This document shows positions 11,772-24,103 of a DNA stretch of 64,000 nt, one piece after another; position 1 is the first letter of the stretch; every line of letters starts with the position of its first letter. The stretch lies in assembly GCF_000002235.5 (NCBI RefSeq), contig NW_022145610.1:33253807-33317806 (forward strand), given 5' to 3'. Under the pieces are notes generated by a model. The model was not told where the DNA came from, did no database searches, and saw only the letters and a list, made by a program, of their open reading frames with translations. Origin of the DNA: Strongylocentrotus purpuratus. Lineage: Eukaryota; Echinodermata; Echinoidea; Camarodonta; Strongylocentrotidae. The position numbers were made by a program, and so were the translations under genes.

Positions 11772-11840
11772 TACCTATCTTTCTATCTATCTACCTATCT
11801 CCTTCCCATCTCCCCCTTTTCCCCTCTCTCTCTCTCTTTC
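11739..11840. repeat. (CT)n and CT-rich microsatellite
   Basis: A pure CT run at about 11739-11768 is followed by degenerate CTAT/CCCT sequence. It lies at the end of dispersed repeat copy A, mirroring the (GA)n at 60668-60782. Confidence 0.8.
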
Positions 11841-12124
11841 TTTGAATAATTTGATTTCTAAATCCGCTTTGCAAACTTACGTCGAGAACGGGACATAACA
11901 AAATATGCCTATTTTTTTTTTTTTTACATTTTATAAATACTTTTCTTAGTTATCGGTATAGCTTTTAAAAAAAACTTTCTGAATTTTCAGTTTCAAAGAT
12001 TTCAAAGATTTTCAAATTTATTCATGTTTCCAACAAAACATTACAAATCATTTATGAGCATTTAAAACAAATTTAAGAAATACATGTTGTATAGTAACTG
12101 TTCGTTATCAATGTAATTTTCACA
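11841..12124. other. Non-coding
   Basis: AT-rich, no feature seen. Confidence 0.4.
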
Positions 12125-12308
12125 ACTAGACGTTGTGGCGTGCGCCTGTAATCCAGCTAAAAGTGGAAGTTACAAACTGATTCAGCCGAGGACGCAGGTT
12201 CGAAACTGAGTCACGTCTTTCGGATGGTGACGTTTAAAGGTCGGTCCCCAGACGTAAATAATCATATCTGATTGATACACGTCTGTATAAACCTAAATAC
12301 ACACATAC
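12125..12308 (+). mobile_element. SINE with 7SL/Alu-like head and conserved central domain
   Basis: The head at 12135-12154 reads GTGGCGTGCGCCTGTAATCC, very similar to the 5' domain of 7SL RNA and Alu. About 60 nt later comes GGTTCGAAAC (12197-12206), a Pol III B box. Then TCTTTCGGATGGTGACGTTT (12216-12235) resembles the strongly conserved central block of ancient metazoan SINEs (I believe Nin-DC or Meta type, from memory). The element runs into a (CA)n microsatellite. The head identity is by eye only. Confidence 0.6.
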
Positions 12309-12366
12309 ATACACCCACACACACACACACACACACACGCACACCACACACACACGCACACACACT
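12298..12366. repeat. (CA)n microsatellite
   Basis: CA-rich run with two imperfections (CGCACA, CCACAC), directly after the SINE. Confidence 0.9.
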
Positions 12367-13676
12367 GATCATGTTTGAGAAGGAAGGTTAGTGTGCTAAA
12401 TAAATAAAAGATCTCAAAATAATCAGTCTGTATCAGAGAAGAAAGAAAGGGTAGGGAGAACAAATTTATCTTCCAGGTATACTTCAGTTTAGTACGGCGG
12501 GTAAATAGACAACTCAAAATCAAGTAATTGTCTCACATTCAAGCATGCATTCATATATGGACTAGGTTGAGTATACGTAAATAGAATTAAGTAGCCAGTG
12601 ATAAAAAGGAAGAGTTCGTTGATTAAAGAATTGCAACTTTACTTCCAAACTGATGAGGTTTCTTCAATGAATTTATGAGGTTTCTCTATATTAGAAAAGC
12701 TTTAAAATCTATTGTCCAGTATCTTATAGTACCTCTTCTATGAATCCAGTTTAAGCACCAGTTCAGTTGCTGATGAGTCTTCAGGTGAAACAGACTGTAC
12801 AACTAACTACATGGGAGAATAAACTACTCCAGCCTACAAATAATAAGTTTTATATATTTATATAATTTTTCTTCAATTTTCAGTTAGTGAATAGATTTAC
12901 TTTCTTTTTGAGCCACACACAACGGCGGATTCGAAATGTATATATTATTCAATACATAAACAACTAGTTACGGATTACTTTTTTTTGAGAGGAATATGGT
13001 AATTTTCAAAATCAAGTAATCATTATTCATTCATATACCATCAATATATCTGAGGCTTGCAGTTTTCATTTTCATGTTCAATAATATTTTTAAAGATTTC
13101 ACTCTTAACCTCATACCCTTATGCTGTGTAAGCTTTTAATTAAGTGAACAGACAATGGGCAGAAGTTCGAACCCTTAGCCTTCCTGTGTATACCAAACGG
13201 ACATATCTCTAGGCATCATGCTGGCCAAATTTCCGCCGCTTTGTATCTCAATTTCACAATGCAGTAAATTCTCTTACCAACTGACGTTCTCTCGCAAAAG
13301 GTAAGGCGTATATTTGCAGAGCGGTTTAATTCTTATTTGGAAAAGAGCTTTGAACGTAGCAAAACACCAAAATGGTCTATTATAGTTAATCTCCGAATAC
13401 ACAGACTGTTTTTATTCTTTTCTGACATTTACCCTTTGAAAGCATTGTCTTGCCATCGAAAGACTGAAAGGGTATTTTAGGCGCGGTCCAATTTTATTCC
13501 AATACATGTAATATATATTCATTCAATAAGTAACCCTGAAAATAAGCAAAAGCAATTTTACTGTCAGTCCAGTATTCTTATATTTTCTAGAATGTTTCAT
13601 TTTAATTAAACCGTTTTTCGTGGCGGTTTAATTTTGTTTGTAAGTGAAAAAAGCAACATAGTGTGAATTCTCATTT
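12367..13676. other. Non-coding, no feature recognised
   Basis: No gene or well-formed repeat. A B-box-like word (GGGTTCGAACTTC on the minus strand, about 13159-13171) may be a tRNA/SINE remnant. Confidence 0.35.
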
Positions 13677-13712
<36 letters not shown>

Positions 13713-13770
13713 TTCTCTTTCTCTTTCTCTCTCGCTATCTATCTGTTTCTCTTTTTTCTCTCTCCACCCC
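13677..13770. repeat. (CT)n microsatellite
   Basis: CT runs with TTTC interruptions. Confidence 0.9.
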
Positions 13771-16025
13771 ATCTCTCTCCCTAATGGATTTCCGATGCCC
13801 CCGCCCCCTCCCCCGACATCAAAGTCATTATAAGCATTTATTTTTTTTAAATTTTTAATGACCAAATAAACAAAATATAAAAATAAACCAAATTTAAAGA
13901 ATGGAGGTTTCGGAATTATAGATTTATTCTAAAATGTTCGAAGAGTCACTTTCAAACAAAAAGAATATAATTCTGTGCTTTAACAGAGAATTTGCCCGGT
14001 TTTTCTACGTTTCATTTTAGAAATAGAAAGTAGAACTAAAAGTCTGCAGCTGTCAAGAGTGTGTAAAATACTCCCGGAATCTTTATCTTTATTGATTCTT
14101 CTAATTTTTCACCCATTTTGGACTGTTAAGTTTTGTCATCTTCCGTATTTGTATTATAGAATGTATCATGATTTATAATACTTCCCATGATATCCTGGAC
14201 TTACATAACCAATTCGCTCTTACAATCCTGCATTTGCCTTTTGTATTATTATCTAAAAAAATGGGATTATCCAAAAAGATTTTTTAATTATTATGATTCG
14301 TTGAATTACTATTTTGAAACTATTTTGTTGCGATATAGAGCTACCCCCTCTTGTTACAATGGCGTTCATTGCCACACACTGCTTACTCATCAATCGTTTG
14401 GTGGAAACAGAATGGATGTGGATTAAAAACGTTAAACTTGGAGTGAGCAAAGCGAGCTTAAACTTGGTCAGGGAAAGAGGAAAATTGCGATATACTTCAA
14501 TGGATTGGAGTATATATTATAACAAATTTATGCATATCCTTGTTGACATAATACACTGTCGCTCATAAAGGTGGAATATTTTTTTTTTTACCCCAATTTA
14601 TGGAATTATTTTAAAAATAATTTAAAAATAATAGATCTAGATAATAGTATACATTCTCAGATTTTATTGAATACTAATTTGCCAATGTGTGTTTTTGTGT
14701 GACTGCTGAAGCATGTGTATGCTACAATGCTTATCAACTAGGGGACCTACGCCCTTAAGTCATAAATGACAGTAATGAGGATTAATACCCCACAAAAGGG
14801 CACTAATATAGCACATCGACACAGTTTTTATCCCGGGGCCTCACAGTTACGAGGTCATTGCTTTGTCACTGAACCATGACTGTACGCAGCGGGGGCTAGG
14901 GTAGGGGGCAGTTTCCATACATTTAAAAAAAAGAAAATGCAATAAATTTTCAATAATTTATTGCATTTTACCCTGGTCCCCAACATAAAAAATCCTCTGG
15001 ACGGCCATGCATTATGGCTCAAGGCATGGGCACACAAGAATTTAAAAATACATTGTATCTTTACAGTTAGGTGGAGATTGTGTAACCAAGAAAACATATA
15101 CATTACGTATATAGGGCCACTTCAGACCTTAGGCAATGACCTTTTGGTTTATTTTTGCCAACGCCTCAGTCTCAATCTTCATTTTGGCTATTTGACTTCC
15201 TTTTTCAAGCAACAATAGAACGGGTGAGGAAATTGAGCTTTAAAAAGCAGCTACTGGGCATATATTTATGCAGATTGTATGCTAAATGGTTTGCCAATGC
15301 TTTTGTAATCCAGCACACTTGCGTTGTGGGAAGGGTGTGGTGGCCTTTGTGAGCATTGTTCAAAGTACTCGTAAAGGATTAAGGGGTAAACAAAACTGCA
15401 TTTTTGACATCGCATAACAAAAGGGTGTCGCCCCCAATGGTATGCAGTCTACAAAAGACATGAGCGGGTCGAATGGGTGTGGGCAGGAGATTATGTTTTG
15501 TGGCGAAAGCACTCATTCTCGGTAATCATAGGTGATAATTTTACTCAAGGAATACTTCTGGCAATCTCGACATCGGTTGGAGTATGTCAACGAGTTTTCC
15601 ATTTTTTCCTTTTCCTTTGTTGCTGTAATCGTTTACGCCTTTATTTGTGCTACCATTACCAGACGAATATATGTGCAGAGTTTTGGAAATCGAGAGGGAG
15701 AAAACTATTATGGATAGTTAAACCATGGCAGCCTAAAATAAGAGAACTGATATTAAGGGCAAAATTACCAGTCAAACTTTATCACGACCAGACATTCCGT
15801 TTTGAAAGGGGGTAATGAGGTAAAATGTTAATTTCTGCTTTAAAAGTCCAATACGGTAAGGAAGAAAGATTGAAATTATTTGGAAAGGTGCAGAACATTA
15901 GGTTGTAATCGTCGATGTAGAATTAAAACTAAAGAAGCCCTCATAATTGTGAGGTCGTCAGGGAGAAGAGTAGTATTAATGATGAGGCTACCATAGGTAC
16001 ATGACCATGCTTTTAGTAATATCAT
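13771..16025. other. Non-coding, no feature recognised
   Basis: Several short frames (for example 14187-14426 and 15477-15815) lack domains, homogeneous codon use or splice context. I see no gene. Confidence 0.4.
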
Positions 16026-16142
16026 TAATCTTCTTCTTCTTCTTCTTCTTCTTCTTATTCTTCTCTAATTATCATTATTATCATTATTATCATTATTATT
16101 ATCATCATCATCATCATCATTATCATCATCATCATCATCAGT
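16026..16142. repeat. Compound trinucleotide microsatellite
   Basis: (TTC)n at about 16028-16056 is followed by alternating ATT/ATC units to 16140. Confidence 0.9.
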
Positions 16143-17351
16143 AGAAGCAGAAATAATACTTAGTATACTACTACGTACTACTGATAATAATACTATTAGT
16201 CTTCATTATCAAAAGCTTACGGGGGTGAAATCAATGAACAAATATAAGCTATAGACGGAGGTATTGGAGAACATATTCTAACAAAATGGGAAGAAAACAT
16301 AGAGGAAAAAAGAAAAAGAGTGGAGAAATATCCGGAGAGAAAGTGGCATGACCCCTTCCCATTCCCACAACTTCCCGCAATCTTTGCCTCTTTCTGCTCT
16401 CCGACCATCACAATTCATCCACCCATTATTGGGCCCCTCCCTCCTAACATCTTAACCCCCTCCCCAGATCAAAATAATATCAATTGGTGCTGATCCCATT
16501 GAACTAATGGGCTCAAAAATCTCACAGGCAGATTTTGAATTAATGTCAAAGTTACGCAACTTAAACTTTAGGGGGCGACATTCATCCAACTTGCGAACTT
16601 GCGGACTTCAGCGCTAAAATCGTGGCATATCTATGACTGTGCTCATTAGACTGTCATTATTTTTTGAAAACTTAAAAATATTATATTCCTGAAAAAAATG
16701 ACTGGACATGGAATATTATGACGGAAGATTATGGAATTCCCTTCATTTCTAGGTCTAGTTTTGTTGAGGAAAAGACTGCTTTCAAAAAATTTTTGAACAA
16801 GGAACCAATTTGTATCAAACTAGAAAAATCATATTCGGGTAAAGTTTTTCAAAATGGTATTTATCACAAAACAAAGACAAAAACAAAAACAAATCACATG
16901 TCGCAACACAATGTTGAATCGTGCATAATTTACAATCAAACTAAACATGAAACGAGAAACATTCTCACACGTTCACAAAATAATTTACAAGAGTGATGGT
17001 TGAAAATAACAATCAATATTATGTGTAGTAACGGAAGAAAAATACATTACGAAGAAAAATATACACAGTCCTTAAATAGCATGATTTCCTCATAAAATAC
17101 TACTAAAGGTGAGAGCATAGACCTAGTTTTAATATTGTGATGGGTGTAATTATGGAAAAAAAATAGATACTTTAATGTAAATTTCTATTTATAAGTTTTG
17201 ACAAATTGAAAGAAAATCATGAATATTCGAAGGCTGGGATTACTTAATGTGTGTAAATGTCAAATTGGCAGATTTGAGTCTGAAGTAATTAGCGACATTA
17301 GCGAATTAGCAACTTTTACCATTAAATTGTGTAGCCGAAACACCTACAGCA
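16143..17351. other. Non-coding, no feature recognised
   Basis: Nothing supported; only a short (CAAAAA)-like patch near 16872-16892. Confidence 0.35.
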
Positions 17352-17412
17352 CATACGCACACGCACACAAACGCACACACACACCACACACACACACTCA
17401 CACTCACATACT
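17352..17412. repeat. (CA)n microsatellite
   Basis: Imperfect CA run with CGCACA and CTCACA variants. Confidence 0.9.
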
Positions 17413-17527
17413 TATTATCGAACATTACTTCCTTACCTGGTATCAAAGGCAACTTGAAAGTAACACGTAGGTGTATTATACATAGATTAGTTTTGAAAAC
17501 TAGCATTAATGGCAAACTAGCTAGAAA

Positions 17528-17706
17528 TGGAGTTAATATTTCTAAGGCTCAATGGAGGGGTGCTAGGCTAGATGGAGAGGGTGCTAGGCTGGATGTAGTG
17601 CAAGTTTAAATGAAATCATTCTAGGAGATAGATGGAGCTAATATCTCTAAGGCTCAATGGAGGGGTGCTAGGCAAGTTTAAATGAAATCATGCTAGGAGA
17701 TATTAT
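17528..17706. repeat. Tandem duplication of about 105 bp, second copy shortened
   Basis: Both copies contain CTAAGGCTCAATGGAGGGGT and CAAGTTTAAATGAAATCAT. The first (17528-17632) has an additional internal duplication of GGTGCTAGGCT that the second (17633-17706) lacks. Confidence 0.8.
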
Positions 17707-18017
17707 GGAGTTAATAATTAATGAGCGAGAACACTAACTGAAGTTCTTCAAAATGAATCATACTAGGTATGGGGCTTGTGTGATCATCACACCATTGTTT
17801 AGAACAAGATTGTTTGGAACCAGCAACCTTGATAACTTGGCCAGTATGACGTGACATTTCGGTACTTTATAATACATTATATCTGATATATTGTAAAGAG
17901 ATTGTGAAAACTTTATGTAAAAATTAGTAACATTACAAAATATGCAAGTAGTCAGGAAAACCCTTACACGATCTAGGAGTAAAGATTGTGATAATTCTCT
18001 CGCGCTCTAACTCGCCA

Positions 18018-18050
18018 CCTCCCCCCCCCCCCCCTCTCTCTCTCTCTCAT
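18018..18050. repeat. C-run followed by (CT)n
   Basis: A run of 14 C joined to TC repeats. Confidence 0.9.
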
Positions 18051-18349
18051 TTAATTTTTCACGTCTAGTGACATTCCTAAACATAAGCCTGCTATATAAC
18101 GAAAACTTGATATTAAAGAAGTAGGAGCAGATGTGCCAAAATAACCAAACATCATAATTCGACATGATCGGTATCAGAAGCTCCGAGAGAGATGAAATGA
18201 GACCGAGCCTAATTTGCGTCAACTACACTATATGAGATTGGAGGTGGCTTGTGTTCCAAGTATGGTACATTGCTATCTATGCGCATTACATTGATCTACA
18301 GAAACGTATACAATGATCGAGGTGCATGCCGGGAAGGCGTATGAAAGAT

Positions 18350-20270
18350 GACGTAATGGTATCGAAATATAAGAAAGGAAAACAAGTTCAGTTCAAGACA
18401 GTTCAAAATAATGCTGGGAAATGGAAATTAAAATGATACCGTTTTAAAAACCAGTTAGATATGGTTTTTGGACAAGAAGCATGAGATAATTCATTGCTCG
18501 GCAATCTGGACTGTATTTGAAACAGAGCATCCAATATTCCTGATATTTAATAGTATACTGTCAATAAAAAAATATAACTAAAAAAAATAATAATAATGGA
18601 CCTCTTTACCCAAGGCTGTGTGTCTTTGTCGAGCACAAAATGATTCTGCTCGGGTATGCAGGCCAGTTGTTATCCCATTTTGGGCTTGAATATATAGACT
18701 TGAATTGAAAGACCCTTTGTTTCACTTCGCGAAGTTTGGGCGCTTTTTGTATGAGGAATAAAACCTTGCCCATCATTGAATTCATGTTGTAAAGTTGTTT
18801 ACAGACTGGAAAAGGATAGCATGGGAGTGTACAAATTGAATAAATGGATGTAAGTAGTACTGCAAATGTAAAAAACTTGTTTAACCTGGCAATAAGGGAC
18901 TCTTGAATGTAGTTTAAAAAATTGGACATAGCTTTGGGGCTAACGCTACCGGCCACCGGCTACGCTGACGACCGCCAGCTAGCTGACGACCCGCCAGCTA
19001 GCTGACGACCCCCCCCCCAAAAACGACCCCCCCCAAAAAAGACCCCCCCCCCAAAAAAGACCCCCCCCAAAAAAGACCCCCCCCCCAAAAAAAAAGACCC
19101 CCCCCAAAAAAAAAAGAGACCCCCCCAAAAAAAAGACCCCCCCCCCAAAAAAAAGACCCCTCAGCTGCTTCCCCTCACCATAGGCCCTTTTTCAAGTTTT
19201 TTTTGAGGAATCCATTGACATATTGTGATTTGGAACCCTTTCCCATACATCAACAACACCAACAATAATTATTTTATTACACCAAACTTTGAGGGAGATG
19301 AAAATGGGTTCTAACATCAGTTTTTCATTTTCAAAGATTTATTAAAAAAAAAAAAAAGCACTAGCTGAGAGTCGAACCCGATACCTTCCACTTGCCAGGC
19401 GTTTGCCTATCCACTAGACTAATGTGTCACACTGGTCATGTCTGTGTATTTTTTCATATTGATACTTATATTGTTGTAGATGTAGCAAAAGACGTATTCT
19501 AACTTATTCAGAGAGTTGCTTGTTAAAGAAAGAATATCAAATGTTATTTTCTCCTTTGTTGAGGAGGTGGGGGGGGGGTGTCCCCTTTAAAAAAAGGAGA
19601 TGGACACGTCAATGTCATGGGGTAAAAAAAAAAATTAAAAATAACATGAGGTAGAAAGAAGAAGCTGGGAGTCGAAACCGAGTACATACATACATTGCGT
19701 TGTGAAGCGATCAGTCTTATCCACAAGACCACTTTGCCTCACTGCTACTAACTGGTTCGCTTCTTGGTCTTATAGCACTTTCTGCATGTTAACGACTTTA
19801 ATATGTTGATTTACTGATTTAACGATTTCGGGATGCATAATTATTCATATTTTTGCAGTCCGATGTTGTCAAGATTGCCCGTAAATGTTTTCTTTTAGTT
19901 ACTGATATTTCTGATATAATAGTGAGGTTTTATGTTATTTTCATTTATTTTGCAAACTGCTGACTTAAACTTAAAGTGATATGACAAAAGGCCACTGCCC
20001 TGACATAGCATAATGAACAGAACACGGATCTATTCCATTTAGGATATGCTACGAATTCTATAACAGGGCACCAATGAATAGGGAAGCTTGGCTATTCGAT
20101 TCCGTGTTCAATAGCTTGCACCTGCAATGTTTGAATAGTTACGTAACACATTATTCAGCTCTTTCTGACATGGCATCAATTAATGAATTGAAAAAAACCC
20201 GACCCTCCCTTCATTGACGGAATATTTTTCTCAATTGCGAGGATTACATGAGAGGTAATAAAGCATTCCT
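18350..20270 (+). repeat. Array unit 1
   Basis: The left end of the array starts directly at the phase marker after unrelated DNA. It has two 18-bp repeats. tRNA-like elements are at 19358-19428 and 19661-19740 (minus). It carries the GTATTTG variant near 18511 and the degenerate second B box. Confidence 0.93.
19358..19428 (-). tRNA. tRNA-like element 1 (pseudo-tRNA; one per array unit)
   Basis: On the minus strand it has A box TAGTCTAGTGGA (11 of 12 to the Pol III consensus), a four-pair D stem (GTCT/AGGC), a 7-base loop CTGGCAA with T33 and a possible GGC anticodon (Ala), and B box GGTTCGACTC matching the core exactly. A run of about 13 T follows directly, a Pol III terminator. The anticodon stem is weak (about 3 pairs) and I cannot form an acceptor stem, so a normal tRNA is unlikely; a Pol III-transcribable pseudo-tRNA or SINE head is the safer call. 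Copies occur in all 15 full units at the positions given with each unit. Confidence 0.6.
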
Positions 20271-22190
20271 GACGTAATGGTATCGAAATATAAGAAAGGA
20301 AAACAAGTTCAGTTCAAGACAGTTCAAAATAATGCTGGGAAATGGAAATTAAAATGATACCGTTTTAAAAACCAGTTAGATATGGTTTTTGGACAAGAAG
20401 CATGAGATAATTCATTGCTCGGCAATCTGGACTGTATTTGAAACAGAGCATCCAATATTCCTGATATTTAATAGTATACTGTCAATAAAAAATATAACTA
20501 AAAAAAATATAATAATGGACCTCTTTACCCAAGGCTGTGTGTCTTTGTCGAGCACAAAATGATTCTGCTCGGGTATGCAGGCCAGTTGTTATCCCATTTT
20601 GGGCTTGAATATATAGACTTGAATTGAAAGACCCTTTGTTTCACTTCGCGAAGTTTGGGCGCTTTTTGTATGAGGAATAAAACCTTGCCCATCATTGAAT
20701 TCATGTTGTAAAGTTGTTTACAGACTGGAAAAGGATAGCATGGGAGTGTACAAATTGAATAAATGGATGTAAGTAGTACTGCAAATGTAAAAAACTTGTT
20801 TAACCTGGCAATAAGGGACTCTTGAATGTAGTTTAAAAATTGGACATAGCTTTGGGGCTAACGCTACCGGCCACCGGCTACGCTGACGACCGCCAGCTAG
20901 CTGACGACGCCAGCTAGCTGACGACCCCCCCCCCCAAAAAAGACCCCCCCCAAAAAAAGACCCCCCCCCCCAAAAAACCCCCCCAAAAAAAGACCCCCCC
21001 CCCCCAAAAAAAAGACCCCCCCCCCCCCCCAAAAAAAAAAGACCCCCCCAAAAAAAAAGACCCCCCCCCCAAAAAAAAGACCCCTCAGCTGCTTCCCCTC
21101 ACCATAGGCCCTTTTTCAAGTTTTTTTTTGAGGAATCCATTGACATATTGTGATTTGGAACCCTTTCCCATACATCAACAACACCAACAATAATTATTTT
21201 TTACACCAAACTTTGAGGGAGATGAAAATGGGTTCTAACATCAGTTTTTTCATTTTCAAAGATTTATTAAAAAAAAAAAAGCACTAGCTGAGAGTCGAAC
21301 CCGATACCTTCCACTTGCCAGGCGTTTGCCTATCCACTAGACTAATGTGTCACACTGGTCATGTCTGTGTATTTTTTCATATTGATACTTATATTGTTGT
21401 AGATGTAGCAAAGACGTATTCTAACTTATTCAGAGAGTTGCTTGTTAAAGAAAGATATCAAATGTTATTTTCTCCTTTGTTGAGGAGGTGGGGGGGGGGT
21501 GTCCCCTTTAAAAAAGGAGATGGACACGTCAATGTCATGGGGTAAAGAAAAAAAAATTAAAAAATAACATGAGGTAGAAAGAAGAAGCTGGGAGTCGAAA
21601 CCGAGTACATACATACATTGCGTTGTGAAGCGATCAGTCTTATCCACAAGACCACTTTGCCTCACTGCTACTAACTGGTTCGCTTCTGGTCTTATAGCAC
21701 TTTCTGCATGTTAACGACTTTAATATGTTGATTTACTGATTTAACGATTTCGGGATGCATAATTATTCATATTTTTGCAGTCCGATGTTGTCAAGATTGC
21801 CCGTAAATGTTTTCTTTTAGTTACTGATATTTCTGATATAATAGTGAGGTTTTATGTTATTTTCATTTATTTTGCAAACTGCTGACTTAAACTTAAAGTG
21901 ATATGACAAAGGCCACTGCCCTGACATAGCATAATGAACAGAACACGGATCTATTCCATTTAGGATATGCTACGAATTCTATAACAGGGCACCAATTAAT
22001 AGGGAAGCTTGGCTATTCGATTCCGTGTTCAATAGCTTGCACCTGCAATGTTTGAATAGTTACGTAACACATTATTCAGCTCTTTCTGACATGGCATCAA
22101 TTATGAATTGAAAAAAAACCCGACCCTCCCTTCATTGACGGAATATTTTTCTCATTGCGAGGATTACATGAGAGGTAATAAAGCATTCCT
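20271..22190 (+). repeat. Array unit 2
   Basis: About two 18-bp repeats, the second shortened. tRNA-like elements at 21281-21351 and 21584-21663. Several one-base losses relative to later units. Confidence 0.93.
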
Positions 22191-24103
22191 GACGTAATGG
22201 TATCGAAATATAAGAAAGGAAAACAAGTTCAGTTCAAGACAGTTCAAAATAATGCTGGGAAATGGAAATTAAAATGATACCGTTTTAAAAAACCAGTTAG
22301 ATATGGTTTTTGGACAAGAAGCATGAGATAATTCATTGCTCGGCAATCTGGACTGTATTTGAAACAGAGCATCCATATTCCTGATATTTAATAGTATACT
22401 GTCAATAAAAAATATAACTAAAAAAAATAATAATAATGGACCTCTTTACCCAAGGCTGTGTGTCTTTGTCGAGCACAAAATGATTCTGCTCGGTATGCAG
22501 GCCAGTTGTTATCCCATTTTGGGCTTGAATATATAGACTTGAATTGAAAGACCCTTTGTTTCACTTCGCGAAGTTTGGGCGCTTTTTGTATGAGGAATAA
22601 AACCTTGCCCATCATTGAATTCATGTTGTAAAGTTGTTTACAGACTGAAAAGGATAGCATGGGAGTGTACAAATTGAATAATGGATGTAAGTAGTACTGC
22701 AAATGTAAAAACTTGTTTAACCTGGCAATAAGGGACTCTTGAATGTAGTTTAAAAATTGGACATAGCTTTTGGGCTAACGCTACCGGCCACCGGCTACGC
22801 TGACGACCGCCAGCTAGCTGACGACCGCCAGCTAGCTGACGACCCCCCCCCCCCAAAAAGACCCCCCCCAAAAAAAGACCCCCCCCCCAAAAAAAGACCC
22901 CCCCAAAAAAAGACCCCCCCCCCAAAAAAAAAGACCCCCCCCCCAAAAAAAGACCCCCCCCCAAAAAAAAGACCCCCCCCCAAAAAAAAGACCCCTCAGC
23001 TGCTTCCCCTCACCATAGGCCCTTTTTCAAGTTTTTTTTGAGGAATCCATTGACATATTGTGATTTGGAACCCTTTCCCATACATCAACAACACCAACAA
23101 TAATTATTTTATTACACCAAACTTTGAGGGAGATGAAATGGGTTCTAACATCAGTTTTTCATTTTCAAAGATTTATTAAAAAAAAAAAAAGCACTAGCTG
23201 AGAGTCGAACCCGATACCTTCCACTTGCCAGGCGTTTGCCTATCCACTAGACTAATGTGTCACACTGGTCATGTCTGTGTATTTTTTCATATTGATACTT
23301 ATATTGTTGTAGATGTAGCAAAAGACGTATTCTAACTTATTCAGAGAGTTGCTTGTTAAAGAAAGAATATCAAATGTTATTTTTCTCCTTTGTTGAGGAG
23401 GTGGGGGGGGGTGTCCCCTTTAAAAAAGGAGATGGACACGTCAATGTCATGGGGTAAAGAAAAAAAAATTAAAAAATAACATGAGGTAGAAAGAAGAAGC
23501 TGGGAGTCGAAACCGAGTACATACATACATTGCGTTGTGAAGCGATCAGTCTTATCCACAAGACCACTTTGCCTCACTGCTACTAACTGTTCGCTTCTTG
23601 GTCTTATAGCACTTTCTGCATGTTAACGACTTTAATATGTTGATTTACTGATTTAACGATTTCGGGATGCATAATTATTCATATTTTTGCAGTCCGATGT
23701 TGTCAAGATTGCCCGTAAATGTTTTCTTTTAGTTACTGATATTTCTGATATAATAGTGAGGTTTTATGTTATTTTCATTTATTTTGCAAACTGCTGACTT
23801 AAACTTAAGTGATATGACAAAAGGCCACTGCCCTGACATAGCATAATGAACAGAACACGGATCTATTCCATTTAGGATATGCTACGAATTCTATAACAGG
23901 GCACCAATTAATAGGGAAGCTTGGCTATTCGATTCCGTGTTCAATAGCTTGCACCTGCAATGTTTGAATAGTTACGTAACACATTATTCAGCTCTTTCTG
24001 ACATGGCATCAATTAATGAATTGAAAAAAACCCGACCCTCCCTTCATTGACGGAATATTTTTCTCAATTGCGAGGATTACATGAGAGGTAATAAAGCATT
24101 CCT
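22191..24103 (+). repeat. Array unit 3
   Basis: Two 18-bp repeats. tRNA-like elements at 23191-23261 and 23496-23575. Many isolated one-base deletions (for example CTCGGTATG where other units have CTCGGGTATG). Confidence 0.93.

Larger units (their letters stand above)
9240..11800 (+). repeat. Large dispersed repeat, copy A (inverted relative at 60650-62420)
   Basis: This region and 60650-62420 (opposite orientation) are copies of one repeat. Shared blocks in order are the hairpin satellite (9240-9656 with 61990-62420), a unique block (9657-9956 with 61677-61985), the block with AAGTGCC...AATGTGGTT (11060-11335 with 61390-61670), and the end block with CTGACAGAAATCTGTCAGAG and a (CT)n tract (11440-11770 with 60670-61085). 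Copy A has about 1.1 kb extra (9957-11065). No transposase is visible in either copy, so the element class is unknown. Boundaries are approximate. Confidence 0.7.

Noticed and set aside
15477..15815. 112-codon frame with hydrophobic stretch
   Set aside because: No recognisable domain, no splice or promoter context, overlapping alternative frame; treated as chance.
19358..19428. Functional tRNA-Ala(GGC) gene
   Set aside because: A and B boxes and the D stem are good, but the acceptor stem cannot be paired and the anticodon stem is weak; kept only as a tRNA-like element.
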